From Phycisphaerae bacterium (GTDB lineage: Bacteria > Planctomycetota > Phycisphaerae > Sedimentisphaerales > Anaerobacaceae): DNA of 64,000 bases. The position numbers and the translations under genes are program-made. The notes beneath the pieces were generated by a model. That model did no database searches. It had not been told where the DNA came from and was given only the letters and a program-made list of their open reading frames with translations. This document shows, piece after piece, positions 36,892 through 45,215 of the stretch (the first letter of the stretch is position 1; every line of letters begins with the position of its first letter). The stretch lies in assembly GCA_017993835.1 (NCBI GenBank), contig JAGOLX010000020.1:1-64000 (forward strand), written 5' to 3'.

Positions 36892-37830
36892 ATGCACAAG
36901 TGTTATGTGTTGGTGGATGGACAGTTGAGAGAAGGCGCCGAGGGAACGCCGCGGATCGATATCTATACCAACCCTGCTCCCGCAGAGAAAGAGGAGCTGG
37001 TCAGTGGCTGGAGGGTGGATGAACACGACCTGGCTTCCGCCCTCGATCCCGAGGAGGTCTCTCGCTTGGACGTGGAAGGCGAACGACTCTTCATCGTATG
37101 GAAACGTCCCAAGCACTTTTCTTTTCAGGAGGCCGCGAGTTTTGAGGTCGGTTCCATTGGGATTTTTCTCGAACGCGATCGGATGGTGGTCGTCCAGCCG
37201 GACGAGGCGCCTCTCTTCGAGGATCGCAGGATGCGACCCTACCGTTCGCTCAACGAGCTGTTCCTTCGGCATTTGCAGGGTTCTGTGAATCACTACCTCG
37301 GACACCTGCGCGCCATCAAGCAGGTATCGCGAGAGGCCGAAGTTCGACTGAGCAAGTCGATGGAGAATGAGGTGTTCCTCCAGATGTTCGCGCTCAGCGA
37401 GAGCCTGATTTACTACATCAACGCCTTGGAGGCCAATGCCGGCGTTCTGACACGTCTCCAGAACCTGGCTACCAGGTTGAGTTTCACCGCCGAGGAAATC
37501 GAGTTTCTCGAGGACTTGGCCATCGACAATCGTCAGTGCCAGCGACAAGCGGAGATATACGCGTCCGTCATGACGGGCCTGATGGATGCGCGAGGGAACA
37601 TCGTCAACAACAACATGAACGTCCTGCTCAAGAACCTGACGATCATCAACGTGGTGTTCCTGCCGTTGAATCTGATCGCCAGCATCGGTGGGATGTCCGA
37701 GTTTTCGCTCATGACGCAGGGGATTCCCTGGCCCGTCTCCTACTTCCTGTTCTGCGCGGCCATGGTCGCCCTCGGCGTTGCGACCTGGAAGGCGCTGAAT
37801 CGGCGAATTGAGCGACGAAAACCCGAGTAG
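36892..37830 (+). CDS. CorA-like divalent metal transporter with GMS in place of GMN
   Basis: 312 residues; ATG with AAAGGAG eight bases upstream. The N-terminal cytosolic alpha/beta domain is followed by a long helical region (HYLGHLRAIKQVSREAEVRL to MDARGNIVNNNMNVLLKNLT) and two C-terminal transmembrane helices (IINVVFLPLNLIASIGGM and VSYFLFCAAMVALGVATW). This is exactly the CorA architecture with a conserved DxRxNxVNNxMNxLLK stalk. The selectivity-filter motif normally GMN reads G267-M268-S269 (GGMSEF). It could carry Mg2+, Co2+, Ni2+ or Zn2+; the changed filter makes the ion uncertain, so I give no gene symbol. Confidence 0.9.
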   Translation: MHKCYVLVDGQLREGAEGTPRIDIYTNPAPAEKEELVSGWRVDEHDLASALDPEEVSRLDVEGERLFIVWKRPKHFSFQEAASFEVGSIGIFLERDRMVVVQPDEAPLFEDRRMRPYRSLNELFLRHLQGSVNHYLGHLRAIKQVSREAEVRLSKSMENEVFLQMFALSESLIYYINALEANAGVLTRLQNLATRLSFTAEEIEFLEDLAIDNRQCQRQAEIYASVMTGLMDARGNIVNNNMNVLLKNLTIINVVFLPLNLIASIGGMSEFSLMTQGIPWPVSYFLFCAAMVALGVATWKALNRRIERRKPE

Positions 37831-37870
37831 ACGCCTGTTGGTTTCACGCCTCGATGATCGCGGACTCGAT

Positions 37871-39601
37871 TCATCGCGGTCGTTTCGACCGGATCCAGGA
37901 CTTGACCTTGGCGACGGACAGAGTGTTGAGGATGTCGGTCTTCTGGGCCCAACCGCGTCCGGCGGTGGCGACGCCGAACGGCATGAGAGTCAGGCTGCTG
38001 GGGCTGTGGGCGTCGGTTCCCAGGGCAAGCCTGACGCCGGCCTCGACCGCCATTCGGCAATGGACGTCTTTGAGGTCCAGACGCATGGGGTCGCAGTTCA
38101 CCTCCAGAGCGGTGCCCGTCCGGGCCGCGTGCTCGATCACCGCGGCCATGTCCAGGTCCATCGCCTCTCGCCGGCCGATCAGTCGCCCTGTGGGATGGCC
38201 GATGCACGAGACGTAGGGGTTGTCCATGGCCTTGAGGGTTCGCAGAGTGACCCGTTCGCGGGTCCCTCCCAGCGCCGAATGGACCGAGGCAACGACCCAA
38301 TCCAGATCGGCCAGCAACTCGTCTTCAAAGTCAAGTCGGCCCTCCGCGAGGATGTCCACCTCCGCGCCCGCCAGGATCGCGGTTCCTTTGAGCTTCGCGT
38401 TAATCCTGTGGATCTGCTCGATCTGTCGGGCCAGACGTTCGGGCGACTGGCCGTTGGCGATGACCGTGGACTGCGAGTGGTCCGTGATGCAGAGAAACTC
38501 GTAGCCGAGGGATTTCGCGGCCAGGGCCATCTCCTCGATGGTGGCGGCGCCGTCGGTGGCGTTGGTGTGGGTGTGGAAATCGCCACGGATGTCCTGGAGC
38601 CGGACGAGTTTCGGCAGGGCGTGCTTCCTGGCGGCCTCGACCTCGCCGCGGTCTTCCCGCAACAGGGGTTCCACGTAATCCAAGCCGAGCTGGGCGTAGA
38701 TCTCGTCCTCGGTCGCCCCGGCGATCCGCTCCTCGTCCCGGAACAGGCCGTACTCGTTGAGCTTGAGCCCCGCCTTCACCGCGATCTCGCGGAGACGGAC
38801 GTTATGGGCCTTCGAGCCGGTGAAGTACTGAGCTGCAGCCCCGAAACTCTCGGGCGGCACCACGCGCACATCGACCTGCACGGGCGCCGCGTCCGTGCGG
38901 AGCAGGACGGAGGCCTTCGTCTCTCCGGCGCCGAGGACACGTTCGACAAAAGGGGCTTTCGTGAAGGATTGGAGGATTCCCTCGTTCGACGCGCTGCCGA
39001 CGAGGATATCCACGTCGCCGATGGTCTCCGCCCGACGGCGTAGCGAGCCTGCCGTCTGAACCGTGTCCACGCCTGGAAGCTGCTTGAGATAGGCGGTCAC
39101 GGCCTCAGCCGCGGCCATCGCCTGGTCCAGTCGGATCCGCCCGGCGGCCTGCGCGAGGAACTCGATGCCCTTGCGGATCGCCTCCGCTTTCTTGGGCCCG
39201 AATCCAGGGAGCGTTTCGACCAGACCCTCGTCGAGGGCCTTTCGCAGGTCGTCCAGGCTGCGGATGCGCAACTCGTGGTAGAACGCCTTGACCGTCTTGG
39301 GCCCGACGCCGGGGATGGTGAGCAGTTCCAGCAGAGAGGGCGGGATTCTGGTCAGCAGGTCGCGATGGGCCTGGATGGAACCCGTCTTGACGAACTCCTC
39401 GATCTTGGCCAGCGAGGATTTGCCGATCCCGGGGGTCTCGGCCAGTTCCCCGTTTTCGAGCAGGGTCGCCACGTCGGCAGGCATCTCGCCAAGGACGCGC
39501 GCGACCGTGCGATAGCTGTTGATGCGGAATCGGTCCTCGCCGAGGATCTCCATTACATCGGCCATCTGGCTGAAGATCGTACTGATTGCGGCGTTGTCCA
39601 T
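37871..39601 (-). CDS. polX: PolX-family DNA polymerase with C-terminal PHP domain
   Basis: 576 residues, the normal bacterial PolX length. N-terminal 8-kDa-like domain with two helix-hairpin-helix elements (ETPGIGKSSLAKI, TIPGVGPKTVKAFY, TLPGFGPKKAEAI). Palm motif: AGSLRRRAETIGDVDIL, giving the first two catalytic Asp, and QVDVR, giving the third. The C-terminal PHP domain carries metal-binding HTHTNATDG, ITDHS, EVDIL, VASVHSAL, HPTGR and GTDAHSP. Bacterial PolX enzymes do gap-filling in base excision repair and have PHP-dependent 3'-5' exonuclease or AP endonuclease activity. All metal ligands I can check are present. It is 16 bp downstream of the redox operon on the same strand. Confidence 0.95.
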   Translation of the reverse strand: MDNAAISTIFSQMADVMEILGEDRFRINSYRTVARVLGEMPADVATLLENGELAETPGIGKSSLAKIEEFVKTGSIQAHRDLLTRIPPSLLELLTIPGVGPKTVKAFYHELRIRSLDDLRKALDEGLVETLPGFGPKKAEAIRKGIEFLAQAAGRIRLDQAMAAAEAVTAYLKQLPGVDTVQTAGSLRRRAETIGDVDILVGSASNEGILQSFTKAPFVERVLGAGETKASVLLRTDAAPVQVDVRVVPPESFGAAAQYFTGSKAHNVRLREIAVKAGLKLNEYGLFRDEERIAGATEDEIYAQLGLDYVEPLLREDRGEVEAARKHALPKLVRLQDIRGDFHTHTNATDGAATIEEMALAAKSLGYEFLCITDHSQSTVIANGQSPERLARQIEQIHRINAKLKGTAILAGAEVDILAEGRLDFEDELLADLDWVVASVHSALGGTRERVTLRTLKAMDNPYVSCIGHPTGRLIGRREAMDLDMAAVIEHAARTGTALEVNCDPMRLDLKDVHCRMAVEAGVRLALGTDAHSPSSLTLMPFGVATAGRGWAQKTDILNTLSVAKVKSWIRSKRPR

Positions 39602-39617
39602 GCTGTGATTATAACGA

Positions 39618-42600
39618 TCATTCCATCCGCTTGTAGTGCTCGGCCTCCCGATTCGACAATCGTCCCTGCTCGATCAGGGTCCGCACCTGCCGAGCGTCCA
39701 GGTCGCGAGGCTGGCCGGCGGCACCGACCGCTGCGGCAGGTTCCTGCAGAATCTGGGGCACGGCGAGGCGCAACTGGCTGACGGAAAGCCCTGCGACGAA
39801 GACGCCAAGAAGGGCGGTCACGAGAACGAGCAGTCCTGCCGACACGCGCGGAGTGCCCGCTGAGACCGGCGTGCCCACGTGACGGCAGCGGTCGCAGTAG
39901 AGGCAGTCGAGATGGTCCGTGGCGGTCAGGCCGAACTCGCAGTGGCCGAATCCTTTCGGCGTGACCCATCGTCGCAGGAGGCGAATGCGGTTGAGCAGGG
40001 ACAGGAACGCGCCCGCAGGACACAGATAGCGGCACCAGAACCGAGTGTAGAACAACGACCCCGCCAAGGCGGCCCCTGCGACCATCGGCAACCACCTGGG
40101 CCAGTACGATGGGGCCGACCGCAGAGCGAAGATCGAGGTCAGCGGGTCGCCGGCGAGAGTCCGGCGGTCTCTCGCGATGAAGAAACCGACGACGAGGATC
40201 GTCAGCACGAGGTACTTGATGAAGCGGGCGACCCGCATTTCATTCCTCTCCGCCGCCGGTCGGAGCCGGCGCGGCAGCACATAGCCCAGCAGTTCCTGGG
40301 CCGCCCCGAAGGGACACAGATAGCCGCAATAGAGGTTCCCGAACAGCAGCACGAGAATCGGCACGCCCACGGCCAGTAGGAATGTGCCCGCGAGACCGGC
40401 CGCAGGGGTGTTCCACGAAAGCAGGGTGACGATCTGCTCCGTCGAGTACTGGGCGTTCAGTACGAGACCGCCCAGAATGAAGGTCAGGACGAGCACCACG
40501 GCTCGGCTGCGGGCGCCGCCTCTGTAGACCGCGACGAAGGCCAGGAGTGTGATCGCGGTCAGGTATAACGCCGTCGCGTCCGTCGCAATTCTCGGTTTGC
40601 CTGCACCTGAGCCGACGTCGGTCTGGAGAACCTCCGCAGCGAATCGCTGCGCCGACGTTCGCAGCGCAGCGAGGACCGCATCGGAACTGACGGTTGCCCC
40701 TGCGACCGCGTTCACACCTGCGAGGGGAGCAGACCCGAATAGTTCCTTTCCCCTGAGAGAGTCGAGCCAGCCGCGGAGCATTTCGACGTAGGACGGGGTC
40801 TCGTTGGATCGTGCGATCAGCAGGTCCGCCAGCTTGCCTGTGACATCGGCGCGGGCGACGATATTGAGCTTGCCGCCGAAGCCGCGGACCTCGGGGGCGA
40901 AATCAGCCGAACTGAGCAGGTAGCCGACCGGCTTCTCGTTCGCGTCGAGGATCGTGACATACTCCGCCTTCCTGCCGCTGTCTGCAAGGCTCACCGATGC
41001 GTGTTGCGTCCGCTGCTGGCCCGCCAATGCGGCGATGGCGTATTCCGGCAGCGCGGGCTCCATCCCGCTGTTCACCCGGGCCAGGATGTTCGATCCCAGG
41101 ACGACGCAGGCGGACAGGCCGAGCAATGTGTAGCCGACTCGTCTGATTCCCGCACCCCCGACGGGTGTGTCTGCGGTCGCTGAGCGCCAAACGCCTGCGA
41201 TTGCGGCGGGCAGGTTGGCCAGCAGCAGGCCGATGAGGACCAACAGCGAGATCCGAGTCCCGAGCACCGGGACCATCAGGAGGCTCGTCGCCAGGCCGCC
41301 GAGGCAGGCGCCGAGGTGGTCAGCGGTTTCGAGTCGACTGCCTGCCTGGCCGGGGTGGAGTCTCCCGGCGGCGAGCTGTGCTGCAGCGATAGGCCAGTAT
41401 CCGCCGCAACACAGACCCGACAGGACGAAGGCCAGCGCGAATACGCCGTGCCCGGATCGGAAGAGAGTCTCTCCATTCCCGGCCCAGGACCCGAACGAAC
41501 TGAACGCAAGGGCCGCCAGCACAATGGCGTGCGTCGGGAGGAGGGTGACGAGCAGAGCGTGTACGGGCCGACGTCCCGGCTGTCGAGCCAGGAGCCGACT
41601 GGCGAACAGACCGCCCGCTGTCAGGCCGGCCATGAACAGCGACGAGATCAGGCCGACGTGCAGGTACAGCGAGCCGAAGTGCGTCTCGTACAGGTACATC
41701 AACAGAAGGACCATCGCGATGGCGACCCAGCCGGTGGAGAAGACCAGGAAGGCGCTGTCGAAGCTTGATGGTCTCATGTCGGACCGTCGGTCCGCCATCG
41801 CGAGCGTCCGCAATGCAATGAAGACGAGGACCGGTACGAGGAAGGGCAGCCATCCTGCCAGCATCAGCAGCCTGACGAATCGCGTCACCGAGGCTCCGGA
41901 TTGTCGGGCCGCCAGCAGCAGGCCATAGAGGTGCGCCAGCGGACGCGAGTCCCGGTTGACCAGGAGTTTCGTCGGCAGATCGGCCTTGTCGTAGGCTCTC
42001 GTCGCCTGGGCGATCTGGTCGGGGAGATAGACGGACAGCAGGCCGGCGGGGGGGAAGATGCGTTGCGAGCCCTCCATCGAGGAGAAGCGGTCCCGAGCGG
42101 TCGCAGGGTCGTCGCTGAGATCCCGGGAGTCGGAGGCGATCAGCCAGGTCTGGTCGCCCGGCGCCAGGACCCTGTTCGAGAAGACCGCCGCCAACGTCGC
42201 GCGCGCGGAGGCCCCCAGGCTCGCCAACTCGGTTCCCAGGATGTTCTCCCCGCCGGCGATGCTCACGGCGACTACGCCGCCCGCGTGGAGCGAGGCCTTC
42301 AGGCGTTCGTAGAACTCGATGGTGTGATAACGGTTGAGTGTGGAGCCGGTCGCGTCGGGGATGTTCACCACGACGAGGTCGAAGCAATCCTTCGCATCAG
42401 CCAGGTAGCTGCGAATCTCGCCTTGGACGGGGTGGAACCGGCTGTCACGCACCGCGAACTCGTTCGGCAGGATCTCCAGCAGGCGGCTGGCGTACTCCGC
42501 GTCCGGATGGGCCCAAGCCAGTCGCTCGATCTGCGGCAGCATGAGGAGCCGATTGCACAGGGCCGGACCCGATCCGATCACCAGGATCTGTCTTGCCTTG

Positions 42601-43472
42601 GGGTTCTGGCAGAGGATGGTTGCTGCGATCCGGCCTGCCTGCTCCTCGTCGGGCAACGTTTCACAGACGCTGCCTTCCCGCATGGCGATCCACTGGCCTG
42701 CGTATTGGCCGTACAGGTATTCGGCCTGAGCGGTGAGGAATGCCCCCTGGAAGGCCTCGATGGGCAATAGCCTGCTCCATTTGGCCTGTTGCACCCGGCG
42801 TGTGGCGATGTTGTCGTATCCCATCAGCAGGACTGCTGACGCACAGCCCGCTACTGCCAGCGAAACAATCATCGCGACCCAGCGGCTCCCGCGGAGCGAG
42901 AACAGGCACACGATGACGACAGGCGCCGCCAGGACGAGAGCCATCAGAAGCGACACTCTCATCATGGACACGTGGCATGCGAGCAGGGCGGTGACCGCCA
43001 GACCTCCTGTGAAGCTGCCCAAGGCTTCGAGGACATAAACTCGCGAGACGGGCAGTGCATTTGTCTGCTCGACCCATCGGCAGGCGACGGGAAAGAACAC
43101 CCCGGTGACCAGGCTCACCGGTGCATTGACCGCCATCGACCACAGGACCATCGTCTGGATGGAGACCATCGCGTAAGGCGCGATGCCCGCCAGCTCGCGA
43201 ATCTGCACGGTCAACAGGAATTGGGCTGCAAACGCCGGGATGTACAGCAGGAACAGCAGCTCGATATGTCGCAGCAGGACCTCGGCAAAACGAGCCCACC
43301 GTCGGACCAGGGCCGCGCCGAGGCCCACCCAGAGGAACCACGAGCCGAAGAAGACGCCGACGCTGATGTCGTTGCCCTCGAACGAGGTGATGAACTCGCG
43401 GAACAGCAGGGTCTGGGCCGCGATCGCGACCAGGCCGTAGGCGACAATCATCATGCCACGGGCAAGTCTCAT
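39618..43472 (-). CDS. Giant membrane redox fusion: spermidine-synthase-like + FMN-binding + NosR/NapH-like Fe-S
   Basis: 1,284 residues. About 1-225 is a multi-helix membrane region followed by a Rossmann fold resembling spermidine synthase (QILVIGSGPALCNRLL about 295-310, DLVVVNIPDATG), a pairing seen in 'fused MFS/spermidine synthase' proteins. About 530-800 is a second multi-helix block. About 835-945 is an extracytoplasmic FMN_bind domain with the flavinylation motif NAVAGATVSS (921-930; predicted FMN-Thr927). About 960-1235 is a NosR/NapH-like membrane region with two CX3CP motifs (Cys1049/1053 and Cys1147/1151) and Cys1178/1190/1193/1196 that could hold further clusters. It would pass electrons across the membrane between a cytosolic donor and a covalently bound FMN. 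The start overlaps the upstream Memo-AMMECR1 stop by four bases (ATGA). No ApbE flavin transferase is encoded in the window. Confidence 0.85.
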   Translation of the reverse strand: MRLARGMMIVAYGLVAIAAQTLLFREFITSFEGNDISVGVFFGSWFLWVGLGAALVRRWARFAEVLLRHIELLFLLYIPAFAAQFLLTVQIRELAGIAPYAMVSIQTMVLWSMAVNAPVSLVTGVFFPVACRWVEQTNALPVSRVYVLEALGSFTGGLAVTALLACHVSMMRVSLLMALVLAAPVVIVCLFSLRGSRWVAMIVSLAVAGCASAVLLMGYDNIATRRVQQAKWSRLLPIEAFQGAFLTAQAEYLYGQYAGQWIAMREGSVCETLPDEEQAGRIAATILCQNPKARQILVIGSGPALCNRLLMLPQIERLAWAHPDAEYASRLLEILPNEFAVRDSRFHPVQGEIRSYLADAKDCFDLVVVNIPDATGSTLNRYHTIEFYERLKASLHAGGVVAVSIAGGENILGTELASLGASARATLAAVFSNRVLAPGDQTWLIASDSRDLSDDPATARDRFSSMEGSQRIFPPAGLLSVYLPDQIAQATRAYDKADLPTKLLVNRDSRPLAHLYGLLLAARQSGASVTRFVRLLMLAGWLPFLVPVLVFIALRTLAMADRRSDMRPSSFDSAFLVFSTGWVAIAMVLLLMYLYETHFGSLYLHVGLISSLFMAGLTAGGLFASRLLARQPGRRPVHALLVTLLPTHAIVLAALAFSSFGSWAGNGETLFRSGHGVFALAFVLSGLCCGGYWPIAAAQLAAGRLHPGQAGSRLETADHLGACLGGLATSLLMVPVLGTRISLLVLIGLLLANLPAAIAGVWRSATADTPVGGAGIRRVGYTLLGLSACVVLGSNILARVNSGMEPALPEYAIAALAGQQRTQHASVSLADSGRKAEYVTILDANEKPVGYLLSSADFAPEVRGFGGKLNIVARADVTGKLADLLIARSNETPSYVEMLRGWLDSLRGKELFGSAPLAGVNAVAGATVSSDAVLAALRTSAQRFAAEVLQTDVGSGAGKPRIATDATALYLTAITLLAFVAVYRGGARSRAVVLVLTFILGGLVLNAQYSTEQIVTLLSWNTPAAGLAGTFLLAVGVPILVLLFGNLYCGYLCPFGAAQELLGYVLPRRLRPAAERNEMRVARFIKYLVLTILVVGFFIARDRRTLAGDPLTSIFALRSAPSYWPRWLPMVAGAALAGSLFYTRFWCRYLCPAGAFLSLLNRIRLLRRWVTPKGFGHCEFGLTATDHLDCLYCDRCRHVGTPVSAGTPRVSAGLLVLVTALLGVFVAGLSVSQLRLAVPQILQEPAAAVGAAGQPRDLDARQVRTLIEQGRLSNREAEHYKRME

Positions 43473-45031
43473 GGCTCCTCACCGAACACGTCCGCCTGGA
43501 AGACCTGGAACGTCGCGCCCTGTTTCCAGGCGTCCGCGGGCAGGCCGGCCTTCGTGGACAAGTGCTGGAGCGTCGTCGCCAGGTCCCAGCCTTGTTCCGT
43601 CGCCACTTGCGGAAGGAAGACCGCGGAACGCCCGTTCTTCTTCAGAACCATGCCGTCGATGCCGATGCGGATGTCCTGGGCCGACGCAACCGACGTTGGC
43701 GGGGTGAGCGCGGAGATCTCGATCTTGATCTGGTCGCACTCGTCGCTCCTGAGTTGCTCGAATCGCCGATCCCCGAAGGCGGCGTAGATCGCATTGCCGA
43801 TCACCGCTTTGTACAGGGGGCGCTGGGGGAAGATGTCCCCGATGCAGCCGCGCAACTGCCCGTTCTTCTTGAGCGTGACAAACGCCCCCCTGGGCGGTTT
43901 CATTGACTCCGTCGGCGTGAAGTTCAGATCCGACAGCTCGGGGACCTTCCGGTTGTCCATCGCGTATCGAATGGTCCGGCGGGCCAGGTCCAGGAGCAGC
44001 TTCTTGTCCTCCGCGGTCAGCGGGGGTTGCTGAGCCTGCGTCGGCGGCGCAGGGGCGACGGTCCAGACACCGTGAAAGGCGACCGCCAGGTAACTGACGA
44101 AGTTCGTGTAGTCGCCCAATGCCTCGCCGGAGGTTGTGTACCGAAGCAACTCGACCTTCGTGTCCTTACCCAGGGTTTCCAGCAGCACGGCGATGGGCAC
44201 GCAGCCGCAGATTGTGGCATGAGCCTCGTCCCGGTAGTCCAGCAGGCCCTTGGCGTCGAGCTTGCTGATGAAATCGAACGCGCCCATGTCGAGCTTCTTG
44301 ATGTTCTGCGGGATGTTGTCCTTGAAGGGCACATACTGATACTGCGGCCCATAGTGCGTGAAATCGGAGCTGGCGACGACGAGCGTGTCGGCGTCGATCA
44401 GGCCCGCGAGGATCTTGCCTGCCTCCGCGACCGCTTCATGCGAGCACTGTCCCGCGATGATGGGGACGAGCTGGAAGTCGGTCAGCTTGTACTGGAGCAG
44501 GGGGATCTCGATCTCGACGCTGTGCTCTTGCTGGTGGGCCGCCGGGACGCTCTGGAAGAGCGGATACTCCAGCAGCTTGCCGATGAACGCGACGTCCAGG
44601 GGGATCTGCCCCAGGGGCGTCTCGTAGTGTGTCGCACGCGGCACGCTGAGCATGTCCTCCATCGGCAGGCGATGCGTCGGCCCGATCACCACGACCCGTT
44701 TGTAGTTCCGGCCCAGCGACTTGATTCCGCAGGCGGCGGTTGGGCCGGAGTAGGCATAGCCGGCGTGGGGGAGCACCAGCGCGATGACGTCTTGCTTCGG
44801 TTCGACCTGGGCCTTCGCCAGATAGTCCGCGATCTGTTTGCGGAGCTCGTTTGCGTCGCTGCTGTACCAACTCCCGGCGATGGAAGACTTCAGCACGACC
44901 TTTGTGTCCGCAGCCGCCAAGGGCGCTATGGGAGATCTGTTCACGGCGTGTCGGCCGATCACTGCCGCTGCGACGATCAGACAACATGCCAGCAGGATCG
45001 GACCGCCCGTCTTTCTCAATCTCGCGTTCAT
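43469..45031 (-). CDS. AmmeMemoRadiSam proteins B and A fused: membrane-anchored Memo-AMMECR1
   Basis: 520 residues. An N-terminal membrane anchor or uncleaved signal (about 10-27, ILLACCLIVAAAVIG) means the rest lies outside the cytosol. Residues about 45-330 are Memo-like: LPHAGYAYSG, GPTHRLPM, QEHSVEIEIPLLQ, ASSDFTHYG and HATICGC, retaining the His/His/Cys positions of the Memo metal/dioxygenase-like site. Residues about 345-515 are AMMECR1: PRGAFVTLKKNGQLRGCIG with the family LRGCIG hallmark. These two families and a radical SAM enzyme recur together as the AmmeMemoRadiSam system of unknown function. The upstream 60-residue gene ends 1 bp before this ATG, and the downstream redox giant overlaps it. 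It might process or load a cofactor on an exported partner; that is inference. Confidence 0.9.
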   Translation of the reverse strand: MNARLRKTGGPILLACCLIVAAAVIGRHAVNRSPIAPLAAADTKVVLKSSIAGSWYSSDANELRKQIADYLAKAQVEPKQDVIALVLPHAGYAYSGPTAACGIKSLGRNYKRVVVIGPTHRLPMEDMLSVPRATHYETPLGQIPLDVAFIGKLLEYPLFQSVPAAHQQEHSVEIEIPLLQYKLTDFQLVPIIAGQCSHEAVAEAGKILAGLIDADTLVVASSDFTHYGPQYQYVPFKDNIPQNIKKLDMGAFDFISKLDAKGLLDYRDEAHATICGCVPIAVLLETLGKDTKVELLRYTTSGEALGDYTNFVSYLAVAFHGVWTVAPAPPTQAQQPPLTAEDKKLLLDLARRTIRYAMDNRKVPELSDLNFTPTESMKPPRGAFVTLKKNGQLRGCIGDIFPQRPLYKAVIGNAIYAAFGDRRFEQLRSDECDQIKIEISALTPPTSVASAQDIRIGIDGMVLKKNGRSAVFLPQVATEQGWDLATTLQHLSTKAGLPADAWKQGATFQVFQADVFGEEP

Positions 45032-45032
45032 C

Positions 45033-45215
45033 TTAACCGCTCCATTTGGACTGCATTCGGATGTCGCCCATGGGCACGATGACGCCGGGGTAGTTCTTTG
45101 ACCGACCCGCCCGAACGATCCGGCGGGGCAGGACCCTGCGGCTCATCCAACCAACCCATCCGCCGACTACCGAGACTGCAATGCTGATGTGATAGAGGAA
45201 CTTTCGTCGTGTCAT
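45033..45215 (-). CDS. 60-residue Tat-signal-like small protein between the radical SAM and Memo-AMMECR1 genes
   Basis: ATG 45215 overlaps the radical SAM TGA (ATGA, 45212-45215); an in-frame ATG two codons earlier (45221) is possible. The N-terminus MTRRKFLYHI followed by a hydrophobic stretch SIAVSVVGGWVGW looks like a twin-arginine signal or signal anchor. A basic middle (SRRVLPRRIVRAGRSK) leads to a short tail with YPGV and a final SKWSG. It has no Cys. Its size and place inside a translationally coupled operon suggest a membrane or exported partner, or a substrate peptide of the radical SAM enzyme. Only operon structure supports it; I do not recognise a named family. Confidence 0.75.
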   Translation of the reverse strand: MTRRKFLYHISIAVSVVGGWVGWMSRRVLPRRIVRAGRSKNYPGVIVPMGDIRMQSKWSG

